A stretch of 64,000 bases of DNA from Acinetobacter brisouioides (GCF_004331075.1 NZ_SJNX01000004.1:1-64000), one strand, 5' to 3'. Counted from the stretch's first letter, positions 47,637 through 55,916 are shown. Notes: a model not told the origin generated them from the letters alone. Made by a program: numbers and translations.

Positions 47637-48284
47637 AATAACACACTAAAGTCATTTTTTTAAAACAAACATCGAATCATTTTATTTTTTTTGTAACCAA
47701 TACCTTCCGATCATAGCTATCTAAATCATAAGGTTTTTTATTTTTTTTCGAAGTTATCTATAACCATTTTTTTTGCCAACTAGATCACTAATTTTAGTAT
47801 TTAAAAAGAAAATCAATTGCAAATTATTGTGATGAAAATTTTTGATAAATTTCACTCAAAAATTCTAAAAAAACTGTATATGTGGAGAAAGCAAACGGCG
47901 ATTTAGCTCAACAATGAGTCTGTCGAATCCAGAAAGTATGAAGCAGAATTGAATCAATAACGCTTTAGCCAATCCATGAAAAACCTTCCATGAGCGTATC
48001 GACTGCCAAAGCCCACTTTTCTCCCAACTGTGATGATCACAGAGGTTGTCTTTAGCGCAATAAACCGCTCAAGGCGTACTTTTAGCTCGCCTGTCAGAAT
48101 AAGTAGATCCAATTTGGGAAACCATAAGGGTTAACTTGGCTAACTATTGTAGTTTAGACATCCAGAATTTTACTGTAAGCGTTTATTTTGGTTAACAAGG
48201 AGGCCAATTTATGGATAAAACTTAATCAACGATTAAATATCTTTGTATTAAGAATGCTGTAAGTTAATAGTTTTTTATAAACAA
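47637..48284. other. Gene-free 650-bp interval with structured segment
   Basis: Very AT-rich at 47,640-47,880, then a sharply less AT-rich block of about 250 bp (47,885-48,145). The block contains the perfect palindrome CTGTGATGATCACAG (48,027-48,041) and several smaller stems such as GGCG-N11-CGCC. Minus-strand frames are partly open (about 55 and 65 codons) but have no plausible start. I do not recognise it as tmRNA, RNase P, 6S or SRP RNA. It could be a remnant gene or an undescribed RNA. Confidence 0.4.
48197..48225 (+). other. Strong Shine-Dalgarno with a four-codon mini-ORF
   Basis: AAGGAGG (48197-48203) stands seven nt before ATG-GAT-AAA-ACT-TAA (48211-48225). The ribosome site is as strong as any in the window but the frame stops at once. 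It may be a leader mini-ORF or the relic of a deleted gene. Confidence 0.4.
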
Positions 48285-48317
48285 CAAAAAACCGAAGCGG
48301 TTGGCTTCGGTTTTTTT
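48285..48317. terminator. Bidirectional terminator at the left end of the element
   Basis: ACCGAAGC-GGTTG-GCTTCGGT with A run before and T run after. It lies 20 bp beyond the displaced tRNA-Leu 3' end and is probably the original tRNA terminator. Confidence 0.88.
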
Positions 48318-48337
48318 AAATCTTTATACCAGATTTA

Positions 48338-48375
48338 TGGTCCGAGGGTCGGACTCGAACCGACACGTTCTCTCG
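48338..48375 (-). other. Left attachment site: displaced 3' end of tRNA-Leu
   Basis: 48342-48375 is identical for 34 bp to 60683-60716 inside the intact tRNA-Leu. It comprises part of the variable arm, the T arm and most of the acceptor strand plus CCA. One G is missing from the acceptor strand (CCTCGGACCA against CCTCGGGACCA in the intact gene), as expected for a copy no longer under selection. Confidence 0.93.
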
Positions 48376-48411
48376 TTGATTTATAAGCACTTTTTAAGAT
48401 TACCATACCTA

Positions 48412-48437
48412 CAGGTACTCATCCAGGTACTTATTCT
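48412..48437 (+). repeat. Left arm-type integrase sites
   Basis: Two direct copies of AGGTACTYAT at 12-bp period (48413 and 48425), 37 bp inside the left core. The same pair, with the same period, is found inside the right end. Confidence 0.75.
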
Positions 48438-48453
48438 ACAAAATGACACCTCA

Positions 48454-51400
48454 TTATGCTGCACATTCAGAGAGCTCATCTGCTAACTGCTCAGCTTGTT
48501 CTAGTATCGTTTCTGTAGCCAATAAAGCCATGTCTGGTGGATAGCCATACTTCTTCAATAGACGCTTAACAATCACTCTGAGCTTGGCTCGTGCAGACTC
48601 CTTGATGGTCCAATCCAAAGTAACACTCTTACGAATGGACTCAGTCAGGACAACAGCAAGTTCTCTCAGAATCTCTTTCTGCATTAGCTCTCTTGCGCTG
48701 TCATTCTCTGCTACTGCTGAGTAGAAGGCATATTCGTATTCGGTGAGGTTAAGCTCCTGTGCCAGCTTGTCAGACTCTTGAATCGCTTTAGCCAACTTGA
48801 TCAGTTCATCAATGACCTGTGCCGCTGTAAGTACCTTGTTCTGATAACCCTTAATTGCTGAACTCAGCATGTCCATCAGCTTCTTACCTTGAGTGACACT
48901 ACGATGCCCTCGCATCTTGATCTCATCATTCAGAAGCTTCTTCAATGTCTCTAAGGCAATGTTCTTATGCTCATACCCTTTCATCTCTTGCATGAACTCA
49001 TCAGAGAGAATCGAAATGTCAGGCTTCTGAATCCCTGCTGCATCAAAGATGTCAACGACTTGCTCAGTGACTAAGGCTTCATCAATGGTTTGTTTTACCT
49101 TGGCTTCAAGCTCTGAATTACTGAGACCTGTTATATTTCCTGTGCCATCACCAAATTTAGCTAAACGTGCTTTAACCGCTTGGAAGAAGGCAACGATATG
49201 TGCCGCTTCCATTGCTGCAGGATGAGGAGTTGCTAATGCAAAGGCTTGTGACATGGCTGCCACAGCATTAAGGAATCTCGTTCGGCCTTGCCCTTGGTCA
49301 ACACCGAGAATGTGATCTTCAGCTTCAAGGATGATACTGAGCTTACGAGAGGTTGTCGCTTTGAAATATTCTCGATAATCGTAACCATGCATGATGCCAT
49401 CAAGTACTTCTAATTTCTCTTGTAAGATCGTGGCTGCTTCATCTTGCACAAGTGCTGGGTCACCCTTACCACCAGCTTCAGAATAGAATGACAAAGCTTC
49501 CTTAAGATCTGAAGCAATCCCCAAGTAATCAACGACCAAACCACCAATCTTATCTTTATAGACTCGGTTCACTCGTGCAATCGCTTGCATGAGATTATGG
49601 CCTTTCATTGGTTTGTCGATATACAGCGTGTGCATACTCGGTGCATCGAAACCAGTCAACCACATGTCACGAACAATCACGAGCTTCAGTTCATCATCGT
49701 CATCTTTCATACGATTAGCCAAGAGCTGACGCTGCTGCTTGGTCGTATGGTGTTTTGCAATATCCTCACCATCTGAAGCAGAGGATGTCATCACAACTTT
49801 GATCACGCCATGATTCAAGTCATCGCTATGCCACTCAGGCTTAATTTTGACAATCTCATTGTAGAGCTCTACTGCAATACGGCGCGACATGCTGACGATC
49901 ATGCCCTTACCCTGATTGGCATTGGCAATGAGGCGCTGTTCAAAGTGTTCCACAATGTCTTTTGCAATCGCCTGGATACGTTCTTTACTACCGATGAGCC
50001 CTTCAACGCGTGCCCATTTCGCACGTTCTTTTTGGGTCTGGTTGAGGTCATCTTCACTGAACTGTTCATCAAACTGCTCGATCAGCTCTTTGCCTTCATC
50101 ACTAATAGCAATTTTAGCCAAGCGGCTCTCATAGAAAATACGAACCGTTGCGCCGTCTTCTACAGCTTGAGAAATATCATAGATGTCAACATAGTTCCCG
50201 AAGACTGCAGGTGTGTTTACATCATTCTTCTCAATCGGTGTTCCTGTGAAGCCAAGGTAAGTTGCATTGGGTAAAGCATCGCGCATGTATTTGGCAAAAC
50301 CATAGACAGTGCGCTTACCAACGACTTTGCCTTCAGCATCTTTTACATCGACCTCTTTGGCATTAAAACCATACTGAGAACGGTGTGCCTCATCAGCGAT
50401 AACAACAATGTTGGTTCGAGCTGAAAGCTCTTCGTAGACACTCCCACCATCATCAGGTTGGAACTTTTGGATCGTCGTAAAGATCACTCCACCAGAGCCA
50501 ACCTTGAGTAACTCTTTGAGCTCCTCCCGTGAATCAGCTTGCTTGGGTGTTTGTCTAAGAAGTTGACTCGATGCTGCAAATGTTCCAAACAGTTGATCAT
50601 CCAAGTCATTACGATCTGTGATCACGACAACAGTTGGGTTATCGAGTGCAAGGACAATCTTACCTGTATAGAACACCATAGACAGGGATTTACCTGAACC
50701 TTGAGTGTGCCAAACAACACCAGCCTTTCGGTCACCGACTGCTTGCTGTTGTACAAGTTCGAGCTTACTTCTCCCCTGATGTTGCATGGCAAGCTCGGCA
50801 GACTTCGAGTCCGAAGTTATTGCAGACGCACGAATAGTAGAGAGTACTGCTGCATTGACCGCATAGTACTGATGATAAGCAGCCATCTTCTTGATGGTCT
50901 TAATAGTGATTAGACCATTGGCATCTTCTTGCTTACTCGACTCAAACACGATGAAGTGTCGAATCATATCTAACAAAGTTACTGGATTAAGTAAGCCCTG
51001 AATCAATACTTCGAGTTGTGCCTGGGTTTTCTTCGCTTTTGTTTGACCATTGGTGGTCTTCCAAGCCATATAACGACTCAGGTCAGCAGAGATTGTGCCT
51101 GCTTTCGCTTCTAAACCATCTGAAATGATGTTAAAGGCATTGTAGGTAAATAGTGACTGAATCTGACTCTTGTAGGTTTGAAGCTGCTTATATGCGCCCT
51201 CAACAGTAGCATTCTCATCAACAGCATTCTTCAGCTCGATCACCACTAGAGGTAAACCATTTACATAAAGGATCAAATCTGGACGGCGCTCCCAGCGATC
51301 TTCCCGAATGGTGACTTGATTGACCACAAGGAACTCATTGTTCAATGGCTCGTTAAAGTTAATTAACCAAGCAAGCTCACCTTGTGTATTCCCCTCTTTG

Positions 51401-51702
51401 GTTATCTCAATGTTAATACCTTCAGTCAGCAGTCTATGGAAATGCTGGTTATTCGACAGTAAATCTGGTGACTGGATGTTGGTAATTTGTTTGAGTGCTT
51501 CAATACACTTATCTTCGCTTAACTGGGGATTTAAGCGTTGTAGTGCTTCTAATACTTTGGATTCTAAGATGACTTGCTTATAGCTTCGTAAAGGGTGACT
51601 TGCTTTAGACTCAATCTCTGGTCCATAAATATAGGTATAACCTAGTCCCTCTAGTTGTTCTATTGCCATCAGCTCTATGTCTGATTCAGTCATTCTAGAC
51701 AT
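48454..51702 (-). CDS. hsdR: Type I restriction enzyme R subunit
   Basis: Translocating ATPase and endonuclease of the type I complex. The N-terminal nuclease shows RPDLILYVNGLPLVVIELK (PD-ELK type, near residues 135-155). The superfamily 2 helicase motor has TQGSGKSLSMVFY (Walker A), VIADEAHRSQYG (DEAH-like) and LGFTGTPIEKND, with motif VI-like region MQAIARVNRVYK. A C-terminal helical domain binds HsdM. At 1082 aa it is intact, with no frameshift. It is separated from hsdS by a gene on the other strand, so it must have its own promoter near 51,703-51,800. Confidence 0.95.
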   Translation of the reverse strand: MSRMTESDIELMAIEQLEGLGYTYIYGPEIESKASHPLRSYKQVILESKVLEALQRLNPQLSEDKCIEALKQITNIQSPDLLSNNQHFHRLLTEGINIEITKEGNTQGELAWLINFNEPLNNEFLVVNQVTIREDRWERRPDLILYVNGLPLVVIELKNAVDENATVEGAYKQLQTYKSQIQSLFTYNAFNIISDGLEAKAGTISADLSRYMAWKTTNGQTKAKKTQAQLEVLIQGLLNPVTLLDMIRHFIVFESSKQEDANGLITIKTIKKMAAYHQYYAVNAAVLSTIRASAITSDSKSAELAMQHQGRSKLELVQQQAVGDRKAGVVWHTQGSGKSLSMVFYTGKIVLALDNPTVVVITDRNDLDDQLFGTFAASSQLLRQTPKQADSREELKELLKVGSGGVIFTTIQKFQPDDGGSVYEELSARTNIVVIADEAHRSQYGFNAKEVDVKDAEGKVVGKRTVYGFAKYMRDALPNATYLGFTGTPIEKNDVNTPAVFGNYVDIYDISQAVEDGATVRIFYESRLAKIAISDEGKELIEQFDEQFSEDDLNQTQKERAKWARVEGLIGSKERIQAIAKDIVEHFEQRLIANANQGKGMIVSMSRRIAVELYNEIVKIKPEWHSDDLNHGVIKVVMTSSASDGEDIAKHHTTKQQRQLLANRMKDDDDELKLVIVRDMWLTGFDAPSMHTLYIDKPMKGHNLMQAIARVNRVYKDKIGGLVVDYLGIASDLKEALSFYSEAGGKGDPALVQDEAATILQEKLEVLDGIMHGYDYREYFKATTSRKLSIILEAEDHILGVDQGQGRTRFLNAVAAMSQAFALATPHPAAMEAAHIVAFFQAVKARLAKFGDGTGNITGLSNSELEAKVKQTIDEALVTEQVVDIFDAAGIQKPDISILSDEFMQEMKGYEHKNIALETLKKLLNDEIKMRGHRSVTQGKKLMDMLSSAIKGYQNKVLTAAQVIDELIKLAKAIQESDKLAQELNLTEYEYAFYSAVAENDSARELMQKEILRELAVVLTESIRKSVTLDWTIKESARAKLRVIVKRLLKKYGYPPDMALLATETILEQAEQLADELSECAA

Positions 51703-51813
51703 GGTTCCTCAATATTCTTATAAAGTCAGATGCTTACCCTATCATACTCCCATTACTATTTCAGTAAGCACCTATACCTTTCACTTCAGCTTAGTCCAAA
51801 TATCTCAGTCATT

Positions 51814-51842
51814 GCTTTTTATCTGAGGATATTGGATATTTG
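51814..51842 (+). promoter_or_regulatory. Promoter of the orphan gene
   Basis: TTGCTT (51814-51819), exactly 17 nt, then GATATT (51837-51842), with the ATG 27 nt beyond. Confidence 0.55.
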
Positions 51843-51869
51843 CACCATAGCGAAACTTGAGAACAAGAA

Positions 51870-52478
51870 ATGGCAAACATCCTGATTAGAACAAGCTGGA
51901 ATACCAATAACTATCAAAAACCTGCAGGTGTAGGTCATCTTGCAGAAAACCAAATCAACTATGTAAGCAGTGAAGGTTTTGGTGCAGAAGAATGGAACTT
52001 CAATAAAGGTGATTTAGTGGGTGACTTGTTGTATGGCTATATTCGCCCCGACTTTAAAACATTAGTCGGTAAAACCCATAACATTTACTTTTATACGAGA
52101 AGCCCCTCAGGAGAGTTATTCCTTGTTGGGCACTACACTGATGCTTACTTTTTAACGAATCAGGAGCGCTACCTACTCAGAACTGAGATGGATAAACAGG
52201 GACTCGTTCAAAAGCGTATTGATCAGGTCTATACGACCTTACAGTCCATTCCTGAATTTCAGCACTGTACACGTGAAGAAGTTGCACTAGAGTTTCCAAA
52301 CATGAGTAGTTTCAAACTCCAGGTTAAACCAGAAAATGCCATTCTCTATAGCAAGATGCGTCCCTTTTCAGAAGATGTTTGGAACGACCTTTCGCCTGAT
52401 AAGAAACTATGTCGTAGATACCGTGGCTACAACCATATCCCCAATCTAAAACAGTGGGTTGAAGCAACTCAACAATAA
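51870..52478 (+). CDS. Orphan gene of unknown function inside the R-M locus
   Basis: 202 aa, soluble, no signal peptide or membrane helix. It begins ANILIRTSWNTNNYQKPAG and contains EEWNFNKGDLVGDLLYGYI, IYFYTRSPSGELFLVGHYTDAYFL and a basic C-terminal KKLCRRYRGYNHI. The first 110 residues read like a compact beta-rich domain with conserved-looking Trp and Tyr, loosely reminiscent of PUA/EVE-type folds, but I cannot identify a family. It is transcribed against hsdM, hsdS and hsdR with its own promoter, and converges with hsdS at a terminator. A role in defence, immunity or R-M control is inferred only from position. Confidence 0.8.
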   Translation: MANILIRTSWNTNNYQKPAGVGHLAENQINYVSSEGFGAEEWNFNKGDLVGDLLYGYIRPDFKTLVGKTHNIYFYTRSPSGELFLVGHYTDAYFLTNQERYLLRTEMDKQGLVQKRIDQVYTTLQSIPEFQHCTREEVALEFPNMSSFKLQVKPENAILYSKMRPFSEDVWNDLSPDKKLCRRYRGYNHIPNLKQWVEATQQ

Positions 52479-52517
52479 ACATGTATTGAACCTAGTACAA
52501 GTCATCTAGCTCAATGC

Positions 52518-52548
52518 AAAAAGGTGAAGCTCTCAGGCTTCACCTTTT
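52518..52548. terminator. Bidirectional terminator between the orphan gene and hsdS
   Basis: AAAAAGGTGAAGC-TCTCAG-GCTTCACCTTTT, shared by the two convergent genes. Confidence 0.92.
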
Positions 52549-52551
52549 CTA

Positions 52552-52902
52552 CTATACAGTTTCGTCTTCGTAATGCACTCGCACTTCACCACTCATCAGT
52601 TTAGGAAGCAATGAGTCTCGTAGCTTTTCGAGGGTTTGGATTTGCTCGACATTGTTTAGCTTCTTTTCAAATAATGGAGCGATCTCAGACTCAAACTGAG
52701 TAATAAAATCCATTGGTGGAAGCTTAATCTCGACATCCTCAAATGTTCTAGTAGTGATGGTGTCAAACACACTTCCATAAGCTGCTGCTGACAGCTCATC
52801 AACGATATAAGCCAATAGCAAGTATACGAAGTAATAGTGAGTATGCCCTTTAGGGATAATCCCATAATTGGACTGACTAAACGTCATTGGTCTAGATAAC
52901 AT
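52552..52902 (-). pseudogene. hsdS: hsdS, C-terminal part cut off by frameshift
   Basis: The 116-codon frame carries the end of the second target-recognition domain (SRPMTFSQSNYGIIPKGHTH, FDTITTRTFEDVEIKLPP) and the C-terminal conserved helix (FEKKLNNVEQIQTLEKLRDS). No ribosome site precedes its ATG at 52902. It is in the +1-type shifted frame relative to the upstream part. Deleting one 8-bp copy at 52905-52920 fuses the two as GKYAMLSRPMTFSQSNYG, a normal HsdS sequence of 402 aa in total. As it stands this part is probably not translated alone. Confidence 0.88.
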
Positions 52903-53768
52903 TGCATACTTGCATACTTGCCTACTGTACCTCTCGCACTAATGACAGAGGCTAACTTAGGTAACAGCTTCGTTGAACTTTTCTGTAAACCAAGTTCTGT
53001 AATAGATTTCTCTGCACTAACAATAAAGCCTTGGTGAGCATTCGCTATATCGCCACCTGAAAGCCAAAGAATATCCCCATCCCAATAGTCAGCTTCAGAT
53101 GTTTTAGGTGTACCACCACCAACTAATAAGAATACGTCCAGTACTTTAGTTTCGTTCCAATCATCTTTCGCTTCCTCAATAAACCACTGACGGAAGAGTG
53201 TTTCAGCCATGGCTTCCAAGGTCTTGTTCTGACGATGCAGCAGGTCAATTTTGTCATCAAGCGATGAAAGGACAGAAGCTATGGCTTTTTGTTCGGAGAG
53301 AGGTGGTAAATAGAAACTAAAGTCCTTAATTTGTGAGGCACTAATATGTGGTACAGCTGTACCAGTCTCAATAGAGCAAACATATTCAGTAAAGCTTTTT
53401 GAACCTATCACATATCTTAAAAACTGCTGACTCAAGGTTTCTTTAGCTCTTAAACATGCTACCCGTTGAACGAGCAAGCAAGGTAGGTCTTGACTTGAAA
53501 TAATAGAGTACTTCAGCCCTGCCTCAATCCAAGGACGATCCATTGCCAATATTACATCCTCTTTTTCTAGGAAGTAATTTTGCTCACGAATGTCATCGGT
53601 AAGCTTCCAGCGTTTTGCATTTTCCCATCGTAAATAGCCTTGTGCTATGTTGTCACCTCGAAGAAGTTTGATATCTTCTTCAGAGTCTGAATAGTCCTTA
53701 CTCTTAAAAGGAAAACCAGTTAACAGAATTACTTGTTCTCCAAGGGTTGTCTCAAACCACTCACTCAT
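52884..53768 (-). CDS. hsdS: Type I restriction specificity subunit, truncated by frameshift
   Basis: 294 aa. The first target-recognition domain covers about 1-150 (LRGDNIAQGYLRW, GTAVPHISASQIKDF), followed by the conserved spacer helix LPPLSEQKAIASVLSSLDDKIDLL and RQWFIEEA at 155-205. The second domain starts (LLVGGGTPKT, ILWLSGGDI) but ends after SARGTVGKYA with seven off-frame residues. Half-length HsdS proteins with one domain and one spacer can in some systems dimerise and recognise a symmetrical site, so the fragment may keep a changed specificity; otherwise the enzyme is off. The start overlaps the hsdM stop by four bases. Confidence 0.9.
   Translation of the reverse strand: MSEWFETTLGEQVILLTGFPFKSKDYSDSEEDIKLLRGDNIAQGYLRWENAKRWKLTDDIREQNYFLEKEDVILAMDRPWIEAGLKYSIISSQDLPCLLVQRVACLRAKETLSQQFLRYVIGSKSFTEYVCSIETGTAVPHISASQIKDFSFYLPPLSEQKAIASVLSSLDDKIDLLHRQNKTLEAMAETLFRQWFIEEAKDDWNETKVLDVFLLVGGGTPKTSEADYWDGDILWLSGGDIANAHQGFIVSAEKSITELGLQKSSTKLLPKLASVISARGTVGKYASMQCYLDQ
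52905..52920 (-). repeat. 8-bp tandem duplication that frameshifts hsdS
   Basis: Two exact copies of CATACTTG on the plus strand (CAAGTATG as read in hsdS), at 52905-52912 and 52913-52920, with a further partial TTG before them. The net +8 shift causes the premature stop at 52884-52886. Confidence 0.97.
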
Positions 53769-55315
53769 ACCACCACCTTCGCCAAATTCTCAGCAATGGC
53801 TTGGTTTAGCTTTGCTTCCTCAGTAAGCTGTGCTTCAAACTCTGCCTTCAGACTTGTAAAGCGTTCCTTAAAGTCGAACTCGTCTTCATCATCTGCCAAA
53901 CCAACATAACGCCCTGGTGTGAGTACATAGTCCAGCTCAGCTACTTTCTCCAATGACACAGAAGCACAGAAGCCAGCAACATCTTCATACTCACCGCCTT
54001 TATTGCGCCAGTTGTGGTAAGTATCAGTAATCAGTTGTAGGTCTTCATCAGACAGTACTTTGGTTCTGCGGTTAATTAGGTGACCGAGGTTACGAGCATC
54101 AATGAATAGAATCTCATTACTACGGTCTTGATACTGAGTCGAACCTACACGATCACGGCGCATAAACCATAAAGCAGCAGGAATCTGGGTATTCAGGAAT
54201 AGCTTGGCAGGCAGATTCACAATACAGTCGATGACATTGGCATCATTAACCAAGGCTTTACGAATCTCACCTTCACCACTGGTTTTAGAGGTAAGCGCAC
54301 CTTTTGCCAATACAACCCCAGCCTGACCCTTTGGTGACATATGGTACAGGAAATGCTGCATCCAAGCGAAGTTAGCATTACCTGCTGGTGGTGTACCGAG
54401 TGACCAGCGAGCATCACCCACAAGCTGCTCACCACTCCAGTCCGACACGTTAAATGGTGGGTTAGCAATGATGTAGTCGGCTTTCAGGTCTTTGTGTGCA
54501 TCATTCAGGAATGAACCTTCAGAGTTCCACTTCACATGCTCAGAGTTAATACCACGAATCGCCAAGTTCATCTTAGCCAGTCGCCATGTGGTCTGGTTGC
54601 TCTCTTGACCATAAATCGAAATGTCATCAATTAAGCCTTGATGTGACTCAACGAACTTCTCAGACTGAACGAACATACCGCCCGAACCACAACACGGGTC
54701 GAAGACACGCCCCTTGTATGGCTCTAACATTTGAACCAGTAAACCAACGATAGACTTCGGTGTATAGAACTGCCCACCCTGTTTACCTTCAGCTAAAGCA
54801 AACTCCCCAAGGAAGTACTCGAATACATGCCCTAAAACATCGGCAGAGCGAGATTTAGCATCACCTAGAGCAATGTTACCAATCAGGTCAATCAGTTCAC
54901 CTAGGCTCGTAGGATCGAGATTCTGGCGTGCATAAACTTTAGGGAGTACACCTTTAAGCTGAGGGTTCTCAGTCTCAATGGCTTCCATTGCTGCATCGAC
55001 AGTAACCCCAATAGTTGGTTGCTTGGCTTGTTCCAATAAGTATGACCAACGTGCAATCTCAGGTACAAAGAACACGTTATACGCCGTGTATTCATCACGG
55101 TCTTCTGGATCTGCACCTTCAAACTCTCCCTCACCTGAAACCAGTAAATTGTAGTGTGCTTCAAATGAGTCCGAGATGTATTTCAGAAAGATCAAACCAA
55201 GGACTACATGCTTGTACTCTGCAGCATCAATGTTTTTGCGAAGTTTATCTGCTGCTTTCCAAAGGATAACTTCTAACGGCTCTTGCTTGGTTTCTTTCTT
55301 TGGAGAACGTGCCAT
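53765..55315 (-). CDS. hsdM: Type I restriction system methyltransferase M subunit
   Basis: N6-adenine methyltransferase of the type I complex. The SAM-binding motif is FDPCCGSGGMFVQ near residues 200-212 and the catalytic motif IV is IIANPPFNVSDW near 285. The N-terminal helical domain (LRKNIDAAEYKHVVLGLIFLKYISDSF) and GRYVGL region are normal. At 516 aa it is full length with AAGGA before the ATG. It is first in the hsdM-hsdS operon, with an upstream 15-bp palindrome that could be an operator. Confidence 0.96.
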   Translation of the reverse strand: MARSPKKETKQEPLEVILWKAADKLRKNIDAAEYKHVVLGLIFLKYISDSFEAHYNLLVSGEGEFEGADPEDRDEYTAYNVFFVPEIARWSYLLEQAKQPTIGVTVDAAMEAIETENPQLKGVLPKVYARQNLDPTSLGELIDLIGNIALGDAKSRSADVLGHVFEYFLGEFALAEGKQGGQFYTPKSIVGLLVQMLEPYKGRVFDPCCGSGGMFVQSEKFVESHQGLIDDISIYGQESNQTTWRLAKMNLAIRGINSEHVKWNSEGSFLNDAHKDLKADYIIANPPFNVSDWSGEQLVGDARWSLGTPPAGNANFAWMQHFLYHMSPKGQAGVVLAKGALTSKTSGEGEIRKALVNDANVIDCIVNLPAKLFLNTQIPAALWFMRRDRVGSTQYQDRSNEILFIDARNLGHLINRRTKVLSDEDLQLITDTYHNWRNKGGEYEDVAGFCASVSLEKVAELDYVLTPGRYVGLADDEDEFDFKERFTSLKAEFEAQLTEEAKLNQAIAENLAKVVV

Positions 55316-55371
55316 GGTAAATCCTTATAGTAAAAGTAACTATGCTTTTACTCTGTGTTGTTATTCAGACC

Positions 55372-55386
55372 ACACCATTAAGGTGT
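55372..55386. promoter_or_regulatory. Palindrome upstream of hsdM (operator candidate)
   Basis: ACACC-ATTAA-GGTGT, a perfect 5-bp dyad with 5-bp centre, 57 bp upstream of the hsdM start. It may bind a regulator; no C-protein gene is recognised next to it. Confidence 0.4.
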
Positions 55387-55585
55387 AGTCAAAAATGGAT
55401 AAATGAATGGTGCAAAGAATACCTCGAAATTACTCTCAATGGGAGTAAGTTAAATAGCAACTTCCTTACTAGTGAAGGATATAGTGTTGTATTAATAGCA
55501 TATCGCCTAAGTATTGCTATTAGCCCCCTAAATGATCACATTAGAGTATCGGATGGCCTATCTATATATCTTTGTGTCAGCTTCA

Positions 55586-55637
55586 GGTTAGCTAAACAAG
55601 GTTGGAGACATGTTATGTCTCCAACCTTTAGCTAACC
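55586..55637. repeat. 52-nt near-perfect palindrome
   Basis: Outer stem GGTTAGCTA / TAGCTAACC (9 bp), a 3-nt one-sided bulge, then an inner 14-bp perfect stem AAGGTTGGAGACAT / ATGTCTCCAACCTT around a 3-nt loop. There is no T run on either side, so it is not a standard terminator. It lies in the 600-bp gap between hsdM and the winged-helix gene, which holds no gene. Confidence 0.9.
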
Positions 55638-55671
55638 CTTGCAATATCCCTTAGCTGGGGCCCCGTAGTTG

Positions 55672-55729
55672 CTTACCCCCATAATAAGGAGACACGACGT
55701 AGGAGTGGCGACGAATTTATGGGGGTAAG
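55672..55729. repeat. 13-bp inverted repeat CTTACCCCCATAA / TTATGGGGGTAAG
   Basis: Perfect arms at 55672-55684 and 55717-55729 separated by 32 nt. The arms contain C5/G5 runs that stand out in this AT-rich gap. It could be a replication, recombination or protein-binding site. Confidence 0.88.
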
Positions 55730-55775
55730 TGACTATGGGCAGCTTATATAAAACACTCAATAACACACACATACA

Positions 55776-55888
55776 GACTATAATTATACTATATAGTCAA
55801 TTTAACGCATATCAATCAATAAGTTACATTAATATAAAGTTCACATAAAGAACTCACATTACAATATAAGTCCCAAATAAGAACTTAT
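55776..55888. promoter_or_regulatory. Three small dyads before the winged-helix gene
   Basis: GACTATA/TATAGTC (55776-55798, overlapping a TATAAT at 55779-55784), AGTTC/GAACT (55838-55854) and ATAAGT/ACTTAT (55866-55888). Their spacing upstream of the gene at 55917 suggests operator or iteron-like binding sites. Confidence 0.4.
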
Positions 55889-55916
55889 CTTCGCATTATC
55901 TAGGCTTACTTCAATC

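Noticed and set aside
47950..48130. Minus-strand partial frames as a transposase remnant
   Set aside because: Only about 55-65 codons, no recognisable catalytic motif and no terminal inverted repeats; kept only as a possibility in the findings.
47880..48150. tmRNA, RNase P RNA, 6S RNA or SRP RNA
   Set aside because: None of their conserved cores could be found on either strand.
48301..48486. Short plus-strand frame across the left attachment site
   Set aside because: Overlaps the terminator, the tRNA remnant and the hsdR end; no ribosome site.
52552..53768. hsdS as two independent half-subunit genes
   Set aside because: The second frame has no ribosome site, starts in the middle of a recognition domain and is restored by deleting one 8-bp repeat.
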